Assembly: GCA_043842855.1 (NCBI GenBank)
Contig: JBBPJF010000002.1
Coordinates: forward strand, 62,001-126,000
Length of the DNA stretch: 64,000 nucleotides
Direction of reading: 5' to 3'
From: QFNR01 sp043842855
GTDB taxonomy: Bacteria; Pseudomonadota; Gammaproteobacteria; Burkholderiales; Neisseriaceae
Below are positions 28,801 through 36,785 of this stretch, one piece after another. The notes under the pieces were generated by a model. The model saw nothing but the letters and a program-made list of their open reading frames with translations. It did no database searches and was not told where the DNA came from. The stretch's first letter is position 1; every line of letters starts with the position of its first letter. The position numbers and the translations under genes are program-made.

Positions 28801-30351
28801 GTTGAAGAAGATTTCAGAAACTTGGGATTAGATAGTATCATGTTGATTCAATTATCTCATCTGCTTAGGCAAGCTGGGTATGAGTGTACTCCACGCTCGC
28901 TAGCCTCGGTAAAGAATATACGAGAATTAGCACAGCGGCTTACTGAAGGAACCAGTGTCTCAAATCCTACTTTGAACCAAGAAGCATCTGAGTTTTTACC
29001 CACACCAATCATGTCGCAGCTATTGTGTTCAAAACACTGGCAGCATTTTTGTCAGTGGATGGTATTGAAGCCGCCACCTAGATATACTGATCCACGCCGA
29101 TTGAATGAGCTCTTTCAGCAGCTATCCAAACTACATCCTATGTTGAGATTGAAAATAATTACTCGGAAAGGTGAAAAAGTAGTTACCCTACAATCCATAG
29201 AAACTGTCACCCAACAGGAATTCATTTGGGCAACTGCAAAAGAACTTAAAGCATATCATGCAAGTGAGCTAAAAACGTTGATAGCACAAGTGGTCGATGA
29301 GATTAATCCACAACTTGGTAGGAACCTGAAGGGCATCTGGTTTCCAGATATACAGGGCACTTCGGGGCATCTGATGCTCTTCATTCATCATCTGGCGGTA
29401 GATAGTATTTCTTGGAGAATTATTTTAGATGATCTAGAACATATAGCTGCTGAGACATTGGTTTTACCACAAGAGACAACTTCTTTTGCTCGATGGTCAA
29501 ATTTGCTTCAGGCGAAGAGTTCTCAGTTACAGCTCAATCGGTTAAGTAAAAGTTGGCAGAAATACTTAAGTCAAGAAGAATCCTTGCTTGGGACCAGGCT
29601 GATAGATAAAAATTGTGACCTAGCGAGCGATGCTTTTGGCGCAACTATCACTTTGGATGAAGGGAGTACAAGTTCCTATCTACAGCTAAACCAGTGGGGC
29701 TTCACAGTAGAAGAAGGCCTATTAGCAGTTTTATTGGAGGTAATTGAAGCTTGGACTCAATTGAAGAAAAAGCGGATGCAAGCCAATCAAACTAAATTCT
29801 CTATCCGAGTGGATAGAGAATTTCATGGAAGAGAAATACAAGTATTGGAGGAGTATGGTTGTGCTGAGGATGATTTATCGAGAACGGTTGGCTGGTTTAC
29901 TGCCATAGCGCCGCTTATTTTAAAAAAAGCTCCTAGCCAAATGTCTTTTTCTCTTAAAAATATTCGATCGTGCATAGAGGCTGTACCCAGTAATGCCTTA
30001 GATTTTTCTTTAGTAAATCAAACTCTAGGTTTACCAGAAGCACAAATCGAATTTAATTATCATGGTCAGTTGGTTAAACCCTCTGGGCTGAGAAAAGAAA
30101 ATTGGGAAGTAGTCAGTGAGAAAAAAATTTTAGATAGTATTCCAGAAATGACGGATCCATTACTGGAACGTAGTTATGCGATAGAATTAAATGCTGCTAT
30201 TAGCAGTACTGCTAGCAATAAGGAATTAAACCTTCGAATCAATATGAGCAGAGCCGTATTCAGCCAAGCTGACTTTTCACTTATGTGCCAGTTATGGGAA
30301 AAGCAGCTGAGGAAAGCAACGTATATTTGGGAAAAACAATTCAATAACTAA
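25813..30351 (+). CDS. Terminal siderophore NRPS module (C-A-PCP-E) without thioesterase
   Basis: This 1512-residue protein is one module. The C domain has CTPLQEGLF at its start and HHIVIDGWS (about 150), a pattern common in C domains that accept D-configured donors. The A domain has FTSGSTGVPKG (about 616) and NFYGPTENTVD, and its hand-read code D-A-Q-E-L-L-F-V-D is nearest to glutamine-type codes. The PCP has Ser1008 in LGLDS. The last domain (about 1065-1512) is epimerization-like: HHLAVDSISWRIILDDL (about 1192), DREFHGRE, RTVGWFTAIAP and a variant FNYHGQ. No thioesterase, reductase or further condensation domain follows. It begins with GTG two bases after the stop of the 4651-residue synthetase, so the two are translated together. 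How the product leaves the enzyme is unclear; cyclizing release by the terminal domain is one possibility. Confidence 0.9.
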   Translation: MTKQTLEVEIQAVWPCTPLQEGLFALHQLVQGQDPYHIQLNFRIEGAINTELLRRSFNTVLHRYPNLKAAFFSEGLEHPIQIIQRQIDINWRFENLEHCKTDNLEKLDTKVIELAEKEFSLPFDLTLGAPIRVYFLRVTKELHYLVLTAHHIVIDGWSLPLFFSEWIKVYHLGNQITELAEPPSYEEYLSWLGERDLETALQQWEDYLSGFEGPSLIATSSPSYVPSSTSMRYQHSLTPEKTNIFLHACQERGITPTTAFILGCAFVLGRRLNPSDIVFGLTISGRPSELETVDRMIGLFINTIPCRVQLNPYESLENQSQRLQDDLFRMQSYGYVGLAQIQRRLKVDQLFDCLLIFQNTPGISTKDVHLKDAILTPLHAFDATHYPLTLVAGVVAGQLQLKAEVGKQHIRQIDGNQLILELLRFLEQMLEQPRVPLGRLSLSPKNLAKPKIDKQRTVEECPQGVWSIFRQQVLRSPSEEALVVATSEGKQRTYTWIELEVLARQIALLMQKTLASQDPFPRVGILLPRNEFYLATILACIKLQHVLVPLDYAFPPDRIEKLVREAKIKLVVTDQHKVFKNCSNLDLRQFDFTHLPLDDSESKLRTLEQELYIIFTSGSTGVPKGVVVTHSNILALLNSHQTLYLNRMQRMLKRGLRVGHVWSFAFDAAWQPLICFLCGNKLILLDEDARKDPELLLQLIKLQAIDFIETSPTLLRHLDLKVLLASSTPLKILGLGGEEIDIALWQKLNSYKGVEVFNFYGPTENTVDAVAIRLSESERPVIGRALSNTEIYVLDPWLRCCATGIIGELYLGGAQIAQGYLNNSSLTASHFVAQAGGKRLYRTGDLVSLQQNGTLVYHGRRDAQVKIRGFRVEPAELENQLLEISYIDQVKAFPVSTSTGLRLAAAITWKVCPCQEPEEAAHIILRILRERIPHYLMPYYIVAVDFFPTTTQGKLDVKALPQPSLHQIAQPLGAKEMQLSKMVASLLNLKDISQIEVEEDFRNLGLDSIMLIQLSHLLRQAGYECTPRSLASVKNIRELAQRLTEGTSVSNPTLNQEASEFLPTPIMSQLLCSKHWQHFCQWMVLKPPPRYTDPRRLNELFQQLSKLHPMLRLKIITRKGEKVVTLQSIETVTQQEFIWATAKELKAYHASELKTLIAQVVDEINPQLGRNLKGIWFPDIQGTSGHLMLFIHHLAVDSISWRIILDDLEHIAAETLVLPQETTSFARWSNLLQAKSSQLQLNRLSKSWQKYLSQEESLLGTRLIDKNCDLASDAFGATITLDEGSTSSYLQLNQWGFTVEEGLLAVLLEVIEAWTQLKKKRMQANQTKFSIRVDREFHGREIQVLEEYGCAEDDLSRTVGWFTAIAPLILKKAPSQMSFSLKNIRSCIEAVPSNALDFSLVNQTLGLPEAQIEFNYHGQLVKPSGLRKENWEVVSEKKILDSIPEMTDPLLERSYAIELNAAISSTASNKELNLRINMSRAVFSQADFSLMCQLWEKQLRKATYIWEKQFNN

Positions 30352-30376
30352 CTGTTCATTAGTAAACTAGTATAGT

Positions 30377-31993
30377 TTAAGGGGCCTCCAATGATCTTCT
30401 AAGCTGTTTCCTATCTATTTTTCCTGAAGCGGTTGTGGGAAATGTTTTACGAATAACTAAACAGTCAGGTATTTTAAAGGACACGATATTTTGCTCAATA
30501 AAGAAGGACCTTATCTCTTTATAAGTGAGGGCCTGAGTGTTAGATTTTAGTATCACTATTAGGCAGATCTTTTCTCCCAAAAAATGATCTGGCAGGCCCA
30601 GTGCGACTGCTTGGGCAACGTCTTTATGTTTAAGTGCAATTTCTTCTATTTCTGCACAGTCAATATTTTCTCCAGCGCGGATGATAGTATCGTCTATTCG
30701 ACCCTGAACGATTATGTGTCCTGAGTTTAATAAGGTTATTTTGTCGGCTGTCTTGTAAAAACCATCTGCAGAAAAACTTTTTTTATTGGCCTCTGGATTA
30801 GCATAGTAAGCTTGTATTGTGTAAGGGCCGCGAGTAAGTAATTCTCCTGAGAATGCCCCAGATATACTTGATTGTTCCGCATGAAGTAGCTTAATTTCGT
30901 CTAGAAGGCTAATTGGTTTTCCTTGGGTCATCCAAATAAGCTTACGCGGACCTTTAAGTTCAGTTAAACAAATGAGACCTTCAGCCATTCCATAAACTTG
31001 TTGTAATTTACCTTCAAACACTGTATCAAACCGCTGGGCTTGCCTAGTAGAAAAGCGTGCACCTCCAACCTGAATTAGACGCAGGCTGTTTAAATTGAAT
31101 GAATAGTGATTTTTTGCTTCAGCCCAAAGACTAGCTAGAGCAGGGACTAGTGAAGTCATTGTAACCTGATGACAATCAATTAGTTCAAATGCATGCTCTA
31201 CACTTGGGGTCGAACAGTGGACTAGTTGGCCTCCGGCGTAAATAACCCCTAGTATTCCTGGACAAGCAAGAGTGAAGTTATGTGCTACAGGCAGTGCAGT
31301 GAGGTAAATATCATTTTTGGTTAACAGAGTTTTATTGACACAAAGCATTATATTGTATCGATAGTCTGCGTGGCTCCTAATAATAATCTTGGGGAGTCCT
31401 GTAGTCCCCCCAGAAAGTAACATTAAAGCCGGGTCGGAGGGATTAATTTGTTTTTTTATGTTTTCCCAAGCAGGGAGCTGGATTGTTTTTAAAGGGGTTT
31501 CCAATTGCTCAAGTATAAATAGTGGTAGGCTGATTTGACTATCCTGGAGGATAGTATGAAAAGTAGAAGGTGATCGTTCAAGTAGAGCTTTTTCTAGAAG
31601 GATAGTTTTTGCAGAAGTACATCTGAGTAAATAAAGAAGTTCATGACTTCCATAAGCTGGCAGCGCTAGAAGTGGAACAATCCCTATTCTAAAACAGGCA
31701 AACAGACCTAAGAGAAAGCTTTCAGTGCGTTCGAGTAGAAGGATCAAACAATCACCGGGCTTCAGACCGGTTAGCCACAATTTCTTAGCCAAGTCTTCTA
31801 CACGGTACAACAATTCATTGTAGCGACACCTGGGTTCATCTAATAGGAGTATTTTTTCAGGCTGTCTTTCTGTGGCATCCAACAGAATTTCATAAAGCAA
31901 CTTTTTAGAGTAAACCTGTCGATAAATAGTAGAGAGTTTAGTAGGAAATATAGAATCTTTTAGAGAAACCTTAGTGGAAGAAAAATCGATCAT
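30377..31993 (-). CDS. Salicyl-AMP ligase (aryl acid activating enzyme, EntE/DhbE/YbtE family)
   Basis: The 538-residue stand-alone adenylating enzyme should convert an aryl acid to its acyl-AMP and load it onto the aryl carrier of the first NRPS. Family features are SGGTTGLPK (about 194-202), the aryl-pocket motif AHNFTLACP (about 236-244), VGGARFS, QQVYGMAEGL, LLTRGPYTI and the catalytic lysine in TASGKIDRK. In DhbE the residue before this proline is a serine that contacts the 3-hydroxyl of 2,3-dihydroxybenzoate; here it is cysteine, as I recall for salicylate-specific relatives. A salicylate synthase in the neighbouring operon agrees. The gene converges on the NRPS operon (25 bases apart) and diverges from the N-monooxygenase across a Fur-box-like sequence. 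No clear ribosome binding site precedes its ATG. Confidence 0.85.
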   Translation of the reverse strand: MIDFSSTKVSLKDSIFPTKLSTIYRQVYSKKLLYEILLDATERQPEKILLLDEPRCRYNELLYRVEDLAKKLWLTGLKPGDCLILLLERTESFLLGLFACFRIGIVPLLALPAYGSHELLYLLRCTSAKTILLEKALLERSPSTFHTILQDSQISLPLFILEQLETPLKTIQLPAWENIKKQINPSDPALMLLSGGTTGLPKIIIRSHADYRYNIMLCVNKTLLTKNDIYLTALPVAHNFTLACPGILGVIYAGGQLVHCSTPSVEHAFELIDCHQVTMTSLVPALASLWAEAKNHYSFNLNSLRLIQVGGARFSTRQAQRFDTVFEGKLQQVYGMAEGLICLTELKGPRKLIWMTQGKPISLLDEIKLLHAEQSSISGAFSGELLTRGPYTIQAYYANPEANKKSFSADGFYKTADKITLLNSGHIIVQGRIDDTIIRAGENIDCAEIEEIALKHKDVAQAVALGLPDHFLGEKICLIVILKSNTQALTYKEIRSFFIEQNIVSFKIPDCLVIRKTFPTTASGKIDRKQLRRSLEAP

Positions 31994-32031
31994 TTTATTA
32001 TTATTAAGCTTTAAATTTAAGTCTGTTATTT

Positions 32032-32050
32032 AATAATGATAATAATTATA
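32032..32050. promoter_or_regulatory. Fur-box-like sequence between the aryl-AMP ligase and N-monooxygenase genes
   Basis: The sequence AATAATGATAATAATTATA matches the E. coli Fur consensus GATAATGATAATCATTATC at about 16 of 19 positions. It lies about midway in the 99-base divergent region and shares the core TAATGATAAT with the palindrome upstream of the NRPS operon. The surroundings are almost pure A and T, so chance resemblance is more likely here than in an average region, but repetition at both divergent promoters of one siderophore locus argues for a real operator controlling both transcription units. Confidence 0.65.
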
Positions 32051-32092
32051 ATAATACATAATATATAAATGAAATCTTATTGCAAATAGGTA

Positions 32093-33382
32093 ATGAAAGC
32101 ATCTAAAGGCTATGATATTGTCGGAGTTGGCTTTGGGCCATGTAATTTAGCTTTAGCTATCGCTATTGAGGAATATAATACGCGGCAGCCTGATCGGAAG
32201 CTAAGGGTACTGTTTCTTGAAGCTAAGAATGAATTTGACTGGTATCCTTACATGATGTTGCCCGACTCACAGATGCAAATCTCCTTTCTCAAGGATCTGG
32301 CTACATTTAGAAATCCGAGAAGTCGCTTTACTTTTGTCAATTATCTATTTGAACACCAACGCCTGGCAGATTTTGTTAATTTAAAGACTTTCTACCCTAC
32401 ACGGGTAGAATTTGCGGACTATTTGAAATGGGCTGCAAAAAATATTTCCCTACGAGTGCAATATGGAAGTAAAGTTAAGAAAATTTGTCATGAAATTGAT
32501 GGGCTAGAAATCATTTATCAATCCAAAGATACGGGTGAGAAAAAAGTAAGAACTAGCAATGTGGTATTAGCTTTGGGGGGGCGGCCAAAACTACCGAATT
32601 TAGTTAGAGTAAGCACACGGGTATTTCATAGTTATCACTTCTTACAATCTCTGGATCAGGTCCCTGATTTCAAAAGAGGAAGGATTGCAGTCTGGGGTGC
32701 TGGGCAAAGCGCCGCGGAGATTGTTGCCTATCTGTATGAGACCTATCCTAAAATAGAAGTACACGTTATCTTCTCCGGTTTTGGTTTCTGCCCATCAGAC
32801 AGTAGCCCCTACAATAACCGGATATTTGATGCGGCTACTATAGATAAGTGGTTTAATGCCAAGGAAGAAGTCAGAGCACAATTTTTTAAACAGAATAAGC
32901 ATACTAATTACTCTGTGGTTGAAGAAGCGCTTATTAGAAAGCTATTTGGACTTGAATACCAAGAATTAGTATTAGGGAAAAAGAGATTATTTATTGAAAG
33001 TGCTTCAAAAGTACTCCAATGTAAAGAAACATCAGAGGGAGTCTCGTTGACCCTTCAACGATTATTTACTGAGAAGCAAGTGCAGTTGGAGGTAGATTGT
33101 TTGGTTTGTGCAACCGGGTTTCAGGCGCCAGAGTGGAGGAAAATTCTGGAGCAGGTTAAACAGTATCGCTTCAAAGATAGGCTGCCGGAAACTACTCGAA
33201 ACTACCAACTTAAATCTTCTGAATCAGGTCAGGGGTGCCCTATTTATTTTAATGGGGGGACTGAACATCTACATGGACTAAGTGCAACGTTACTCTCTGT
33301 TACTGCCGCTCGTGCAGAAAAAATCTTAAATTCCATTTTAAAACAATTAGAAAGATCTAAGGCGAGAAAGAGTCATGGATAG
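32093..33382 (+). CDS. L-ornithine (or lysine) N-monooxygenase of siderophore biosynthesis
   Basis: This FAD- and NADPH-dependent hydroxylase makes N-hydroxyornithine or N-hydroxylysine for a hydroxamate group. The 429 residues fit the PvdA/SidA/IucD family: FAD-binding GVGFGPCNLA (about 11-20), the substrate-side MQISFLKDLATFRNPRSRFTF block, ALGGRPKLP, the NADPH-binding WGAGQSAAE (about 200-208) and the late ATGFQ. The ISFLKDL-RNP-SFVNYL pattern is closest to what I remember of ornithine hydroxylases, so ornithine is favoured over lysine. It heads a + strand operon in which each gene overlaps the next: its last eight bases overlap the salicylate synthase gene, then the phosphopantetheinyl transferase and the exporter follow. 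The upstream Fur-box-like sequence suggests iron repression. Confidence 0.88.
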   Translation: MKASKGYDIVGVGFGPCNLALAIAIEEYNTRQPDRKLRVLFLEAKNEFDWYPYMMLPDSQMQISFLKDLATFRNPRSRFTFVNYLFEHQRLADFVNLKTFYPTRVEFADYLKWAAKNISLRVQYGSKVKKICHEIDGLEIIYQSKDTGEKKVRTSNVVLALGGRPKLPNLVRVSTRVFHSYHFLQSLDQVPDFKRGRIAVWGAGQSAAEIVAYLYETYPKIEVHVIFSGFGFCPSDSSPYNNRIFDAATIDKWFNAKEEVRAQFFKQNKHTNYSVVEEALIRKLFGLEYQELVLGKKRLFIESASKVLQCKETSEGVSLTLQRLFTEKQVQLEVDCLVCATGFQAPEWRKILEQVKQYRFKDRLPETTRNYQLKSSESGQGCPIYFNGGTEHLHGLSATLLSVTAARAEKILNSILKQLERSKARKSHG

Positions 33383-34697
33383 AGCCTACTTTATTCCGTA
33401 TGTTTTCAGTCAGCTGGCTCAAAATTTTTCTCAGGAAGATTTTCTTGCCTATGAAGGTTCAGAAGTAGCTTTCTTTGCTTTTAAGCATGAAAGGACATTA
33501 AGGTTATTTTCTGACAGGGTGGAATTACAAATTGCAGGGAAACCTGTTCAGATAGAAATTAGTCAGGCAAGCCCTTCAGAGAACTTGCGTCAACATGTAA
33601 AAAAGTTTTTTCCGGTAGGTAGGAAAATCTTTGCGTGGATAAACTTTGAATTTTGTCAAAAGGAGTTGGATGTTGCCCCAGTACCTAAGGACTCCTTATT
33701 AGCGGTTTTGTTTATGCCACAGGTAGAGATTCAATGGCAAGATGGTAGGCTAGATTTTGTTGGAAATAAAAAGGAGATAAAAAAACTTGCTCTTGAAATT
33801 GAAAAGATAACACACTGCTTTGAGGACCAAAAAACTACTATAGCCAATGTTGCTGTGAAAAATATCGACTATAAGTCTGATGCAGATTACGTAGCTAGGG
33901 TGTCACAAGCTCTGGAGGAAATTAAAAGGGAAAAATATGAAAAAGTTATTCTTTCAAGGAAAGTGAAATTAACTTTTAACGCAGATTTTCCATTAACTTA
34001 CTGGAATGGAAGGTTAAATAATACGCCCGCGCGCTCGTTTTTATTACGTTATCAGAAGATGCAAGCCCTAGGTTTTAGTCCAGAATTGGTACTGAAGGTT
34101 TACAGTGATGGTAGAGTGATTAGCCAACCGCTTGCTGGAACTAGAAGACTCACAGAAGATAAAGTTGAAAATATCCAATTGCGCCGCTCACTGTACACTG
34201 ATACTAAGGAAGTGTTTGAACATGCGATCTCTGTAAAGACTTCAATTAGAGAAATTAGTTCAATTAGTCAAAATGCTGAAGTCCAGGTAACGGAATTTAT
34301 GGTGATTAAAGAACGTGGTTCTGTACAGCATTTAGCTTCACGGGTAGAAGGAATGCTTGCTGCGGGTGAAGATATGTTTAGTGCACTTTCAGCCTTATTT
34401 CCCGCAGTGACTGCATCCGGTTTACCTAAGAGGGAGGCTATTTATGCCATCTCAAGGTTAGATAATAGTCCAAGAGAATTATATGCTGGTGCAGTGGGCT
34501 ATCTAGATTTAGAGGGGCACTTAGAGATGACACTAGTATTACGTTCTTTATTTCAGCAGGATGGAGAGACCTACCTTCGTGCTGGGGCAGGTATTGTTTC
34601 AGCGTCTATTCCTCAGAAGGAACTAGAAGAAACCACGGCCAAACTAGCTTGTTTAGCTCCCTTCGTGGTGCCCGCATTATCCAATAAACAAACTTGA
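33375..34697 (+). CDS. Salicylate synthase (MbtI/Irp9/YbtS family)
   Basis: The enzyme converts chorismate through isochorismate to salicylate and pyruvate, providing the aryl cap. The 440 residues match the single-polypeptide salicylate synthases in length. Matching stretches include KVILSRKV (base lysine, about Lys190), DFPLTYWNGRLNNTPARSFL, ALGFSPEL, QPLAGTR, RGSVQHLASR, LFPAVTASGLPK and the late GAGIV. These resemble MbtI closely and differ from plain isochorismate synthases of the EntC/DhbC type. No isochorismatase or 2,3-dihydro-DHB dehydrogenase gene is in the window, which again favours salicylate over 2,3-dihydroxybenzoate. It overlaps the N-monooxygenase gene by eight bases and the next gene by four. 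Confidence 0.88.
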   Translation: MDRAYFIPYVFSQLAQNFSQEDFLAYEGSEVAFFAFKHERTLRLFSDRVELQIAGKPVQIEISQASPSENLRQHVKKFFPVGRKIFAWINFEFCQKELDVAPVPKDSLLAVLFMPQVEIQWQDGRLDFVGNKKEIKKLALEIEKITHCFEDQKTTIANVAVKNIDYKSDADYVARVSQALEEIKREKYEKVILSRKVKLTFNADFPLTYWNGRLNNTPARSFLLRYQKMQALGFSPELVLKVYSDGRVISQPLAGTRRLTEDKVENIQLRRSLYTDTKEVFEHAISVKTSIREISSISQNAEVQVTEFMVIKERGSVQHLASRVEGMLAAGEDMFSALSALFPAVTASGLPKREAIYAISRLDNSPRELYAGAVGYLDLEGHLEMTLVLRSLFQQDGETYLRAGAGIVSASIPQKELEETTAKLACLAPFVVPALSNKQT

Positions 34698-35485
34698 TAA
34701 CCATCGTTGTGTCAACTAGAGTTTGGGTATTTGACTTACGCAAAGTACGAACTACTTTTAAAGCATTTGTGCCTTTATTGAGTGTTGAGGAATTAAAGCG
34801 ATATAAAGGTTATCTGCGTGAAGAGGATGCTTTGCTTTACCTTAATTCGCACCTCTTGTTAAAATGCCTCCTTAATCGGTATACGGGCTTTAGTTTAGAA
34901 GAAATTGATGCTAGGATACGTACGAATTCCTACGGTAAGCCCTATCTACCAGGGGGGTGTTTTTTTTCCCTAAGCCATACAAGAGATTTAGTGGCTGTGG
35001 CTCTTTCAGCTCAAGAGGTAGGTGTGGATGTAGAAGGCGTAACACACGTGCGTTTCTCATTTGAAGATTTTGTCACTATATGGAGTCCAGCAGAAATTAA
35101 ATATTTGAGAAGGTTGCCGCTGACGGTTAGGGATACAGCCTTCTTATTAAGTGCTTGGACCCGTAAAGAAGCAGTAGTAAAAGCGTTGGGAAGGGGCCTT
35201 TCGCAGCCTTTAAATTCAGTGGTTATTCCTTTGTCAAGTAGGGCAAAAGAGTTGGCTCATAAGGCTTTTATTTGGGAAGACGAAGAGCAAAAAAGTTTAA
35301 CGCTAGAACCACTTGGCTTGCCCTATCCTTTTTTTGGCTGTGTGGCGGGGAAGAATTTAAACTTAAAAGAGTTGAAAATATTAGTTGAAGGTGCAGAATA
35401 CCTTCCCTATTATGAGTATCTAGTCGCCAATTTAAGAGAAAAAAATTTGTCATGTATAAATGGGGTAGTACTAACTTCAATCTGA
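34694..35485 (+). CDS. Sfp-type 4'-phosphopantetheinyl transferase
   Basis: It attaches the phosphopantetheine arm of coenzyme A to the conserved serines of the aryl and peptidyl carrier domains encoded in this locus. In 263 residues it shows FSLSHTRDLVAVAL, the magnesium-binding GVDVEGV, and the WTRKEAVVKALGRGL motif of the Sfp family. The reading frame opens at TTG inside the stop of the salicylate synthase gene (TTGA overlap); an alternative GTG lies 15 bases later, and no strong ribosome binding site decides between them. The 3' end overlaps the MFS gene by 34 bases. Its place in the operon makes the siderophore synthetases its obvious substrates, though it may also serve other carrier proteins. 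Confidence 0.88.
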   Translation: MITIVVSTRVWVFDLRKVRTTFKAFVPLLSVEELKRYKGYLREEDALLYLNSHLLLKCLLNRYTGFSLEEIDARIRTNSYGKPYLPGGCFFSLSHTRDLVAVALSAQEVGVDVEGVTHVRFSFEDFVTIWSPAEIKYLRRLPLTVRDTAFLLSAWTRKEAVVKALGRGLSQPLNSVVIPLSSRAKELAHKAFIWEDEEQKSLTLEPLGLPYPFFGCVAGKNLNLKELKILVEGAEYLPYYEYLVANLREKNLSCINGVVLTSI

Positions 35486-36687
35486 GTTTATTGATTTTGT
35501 TTCTGGTGGTTTTAATTGATCAAGCAGGGATATTAATTATTTCCCCTATTTTTCCTGATTTATTAACACAGTTGACGCATTCTAGTGTGGAATCCAATGT
35601 GTTATGGATGGGCGTGCTGACGGCTTCGTATGCTGTGATGCAATTTATTTTTGCTCCTTTAATAGGTAAATTAAGTGATCAACATGGTAGGAAAAAGATA
35701 CTTTTGTTGAGCATGTCAGCTTTTGTAATGGACTATATCATCATGGCGTTAGCAACTAACGTGTATGTTTTATTTATTGGCAGGATTATCGCAGGAATTT
35801 CGGGTTCTTGTATTACGGTAGCTTTCGCCAGTGTGGCTGATATTAGTACAGAAAAGACGCGGATGAAAAACTTTGGTATTTTGTACGCAGCTATAGGTGC
35901 TGGTTTAATTCTAGGGCCACTAGTGGGGGGAGTCGGTGCAATTTGGGGCCTTAGAGTTCCCTTCTGGTTAGCAGCAGCTTTTAGTCTACTTAACCTAATT
36001 TTAGTTGCAACCTTTTTCGTCGAAACTAGACAACCAAAGCAGAAATATGAAGCTTCTGTTGGATGGTTTTTAACTTCTTATCGTAAGTTGATACGTTACC
36101 CTCGAGTTAAGGGATTGGTATGGTCGCAATTTTTAGTGTTATTAGCATTTAATAGCACGGCAGCTTTATGGCCTTACTTTCTGCGTTTAAGGTTTGGATG
36201 GGGTTCAGGCTATATTGGTGGATCTTTAGCCGCCTTGGGATTAGGGATGGTATTGGTTCAACTCTTGCTAGTGCCGGTAATATACCGAAAAGTCGGCGGG
36301 AAAAATACCGTTTTATTGGGACTTATTTTCAATATTATTAGTTCTCTAGCCGTAGCAGTGGTCCCCTACAATTGGTTTTTATTGTCAGGTATTTATATCT
36401 TTTATTGTTTAGGCTGTATCTCTTCAGCTGCAGCTGGTAGCATTTTGAGTGGGCATATACCTGAGGATCAACAAGGAGAATTACAGGGGGTTTCCGCTTC
36501 GCTCAATAGTATCGTCTTAGTGATTAGTCCACCTGTGATGAGTTATATTCTGAGCTATAGTGTGAAGCATGATCTAGCTCTGAGGGAGGGTAATATTTTC
36601 CTATTAATAGGATTACTCTTTCTGTTAACCTTTATCCTCTATGCCTACACGCTACGAGACTTTAAACCTCAACTAGAGAATAACTAA
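35452..36687 (+). CDS. MFS transporter, probable siderophore exporter
   Basis: A 411-residue inner-membrane protein of the major facilitator superfamily with about twelve hydrophobic segments. The first helix ends in DQAGILIISPIFPDLL and the cytoplasmic loop carries the MFS motif GKLSDQHGRKKILLL (about residues 74-88), typical of drug:proton antiporters of the TetA/Bcr type. It is the last gene of the operon for hydroxylation, salicylate synthesis and carrier activation, overlapping the phosphopantetheinyl transferase gene by 34 bases. Export of the finished siderophore is therefore the likely job, by analogy with EntS. Import of the iron complex or drug efflux cannot be excluded. Confidence 0.82.
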   Translation: MYKWGSTNFNLSLLILFLVVLIDQAGILIISPIFPDLLTQLTHSSVESNVLWMGVLTASYAVMQFIFAPLIGKLSDQHGRKKILLLSMSAFVMDYIIMALATNVYVLFIGRIIAGISGSCITVAFASVADISTEKTRMKNFGILYAAIGAGLILGPLVGGVGAIWGLRVPFWLAAAFSLLNLILVATFFVETRQPKQKYEASVGWFLTSYRKLIRYPRVKGLVWSQFLVLLAFNSTAALWPYFLRLRFGWGSGYIGGSLAALGLGMVLVQLLLVPVIYRKVGGKNTVLLGLIFNIISSLAVAVVPYNWFLLSGIYIFYCLGCISSAAAGSILSGHIPEDQQGELQGVSASLNSIVLVISPPVMSYILSYSVKHDLALREGNIFLLIGLLFLLTFILYAYTLRDFKPQLENN

Positions 36688-36785
36688 ACTAATGGAAAGC
36701 TTTGAATCGAAGCATGTAATGGCCAGTATAGAAACAGATTAATTAATTATGTGTGTAATATACGAAGTTTATTTGTAAATTCATC

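Noticed and set aside
30363..30379. Small inverted repeat TAAACT-N5-AGTTTA between the convergent NRPS and aryl-AMP ligase genes, as a terminator
   Set aside because: Only six AT-rich pairs, no T run on either side, and it overlaps the end of the minus-strand gene; too weak to call.
30377..31993. 2,3-dihydroxybenzoate-AMP ligase of an enterobactin-like pathway
   Set aside because: The aryl pocket has Cys in place of the DHB-contacting Ser, and DHB-forming genes are absent while a salicylate synthase is present.
33375..34697. Plain isochorismate synthase (EntC/MenF type)
   Set aside because: Several long stretches match the MbtI/Irp9 salicylate synthases better, and no isochorismatase gene is nearby.
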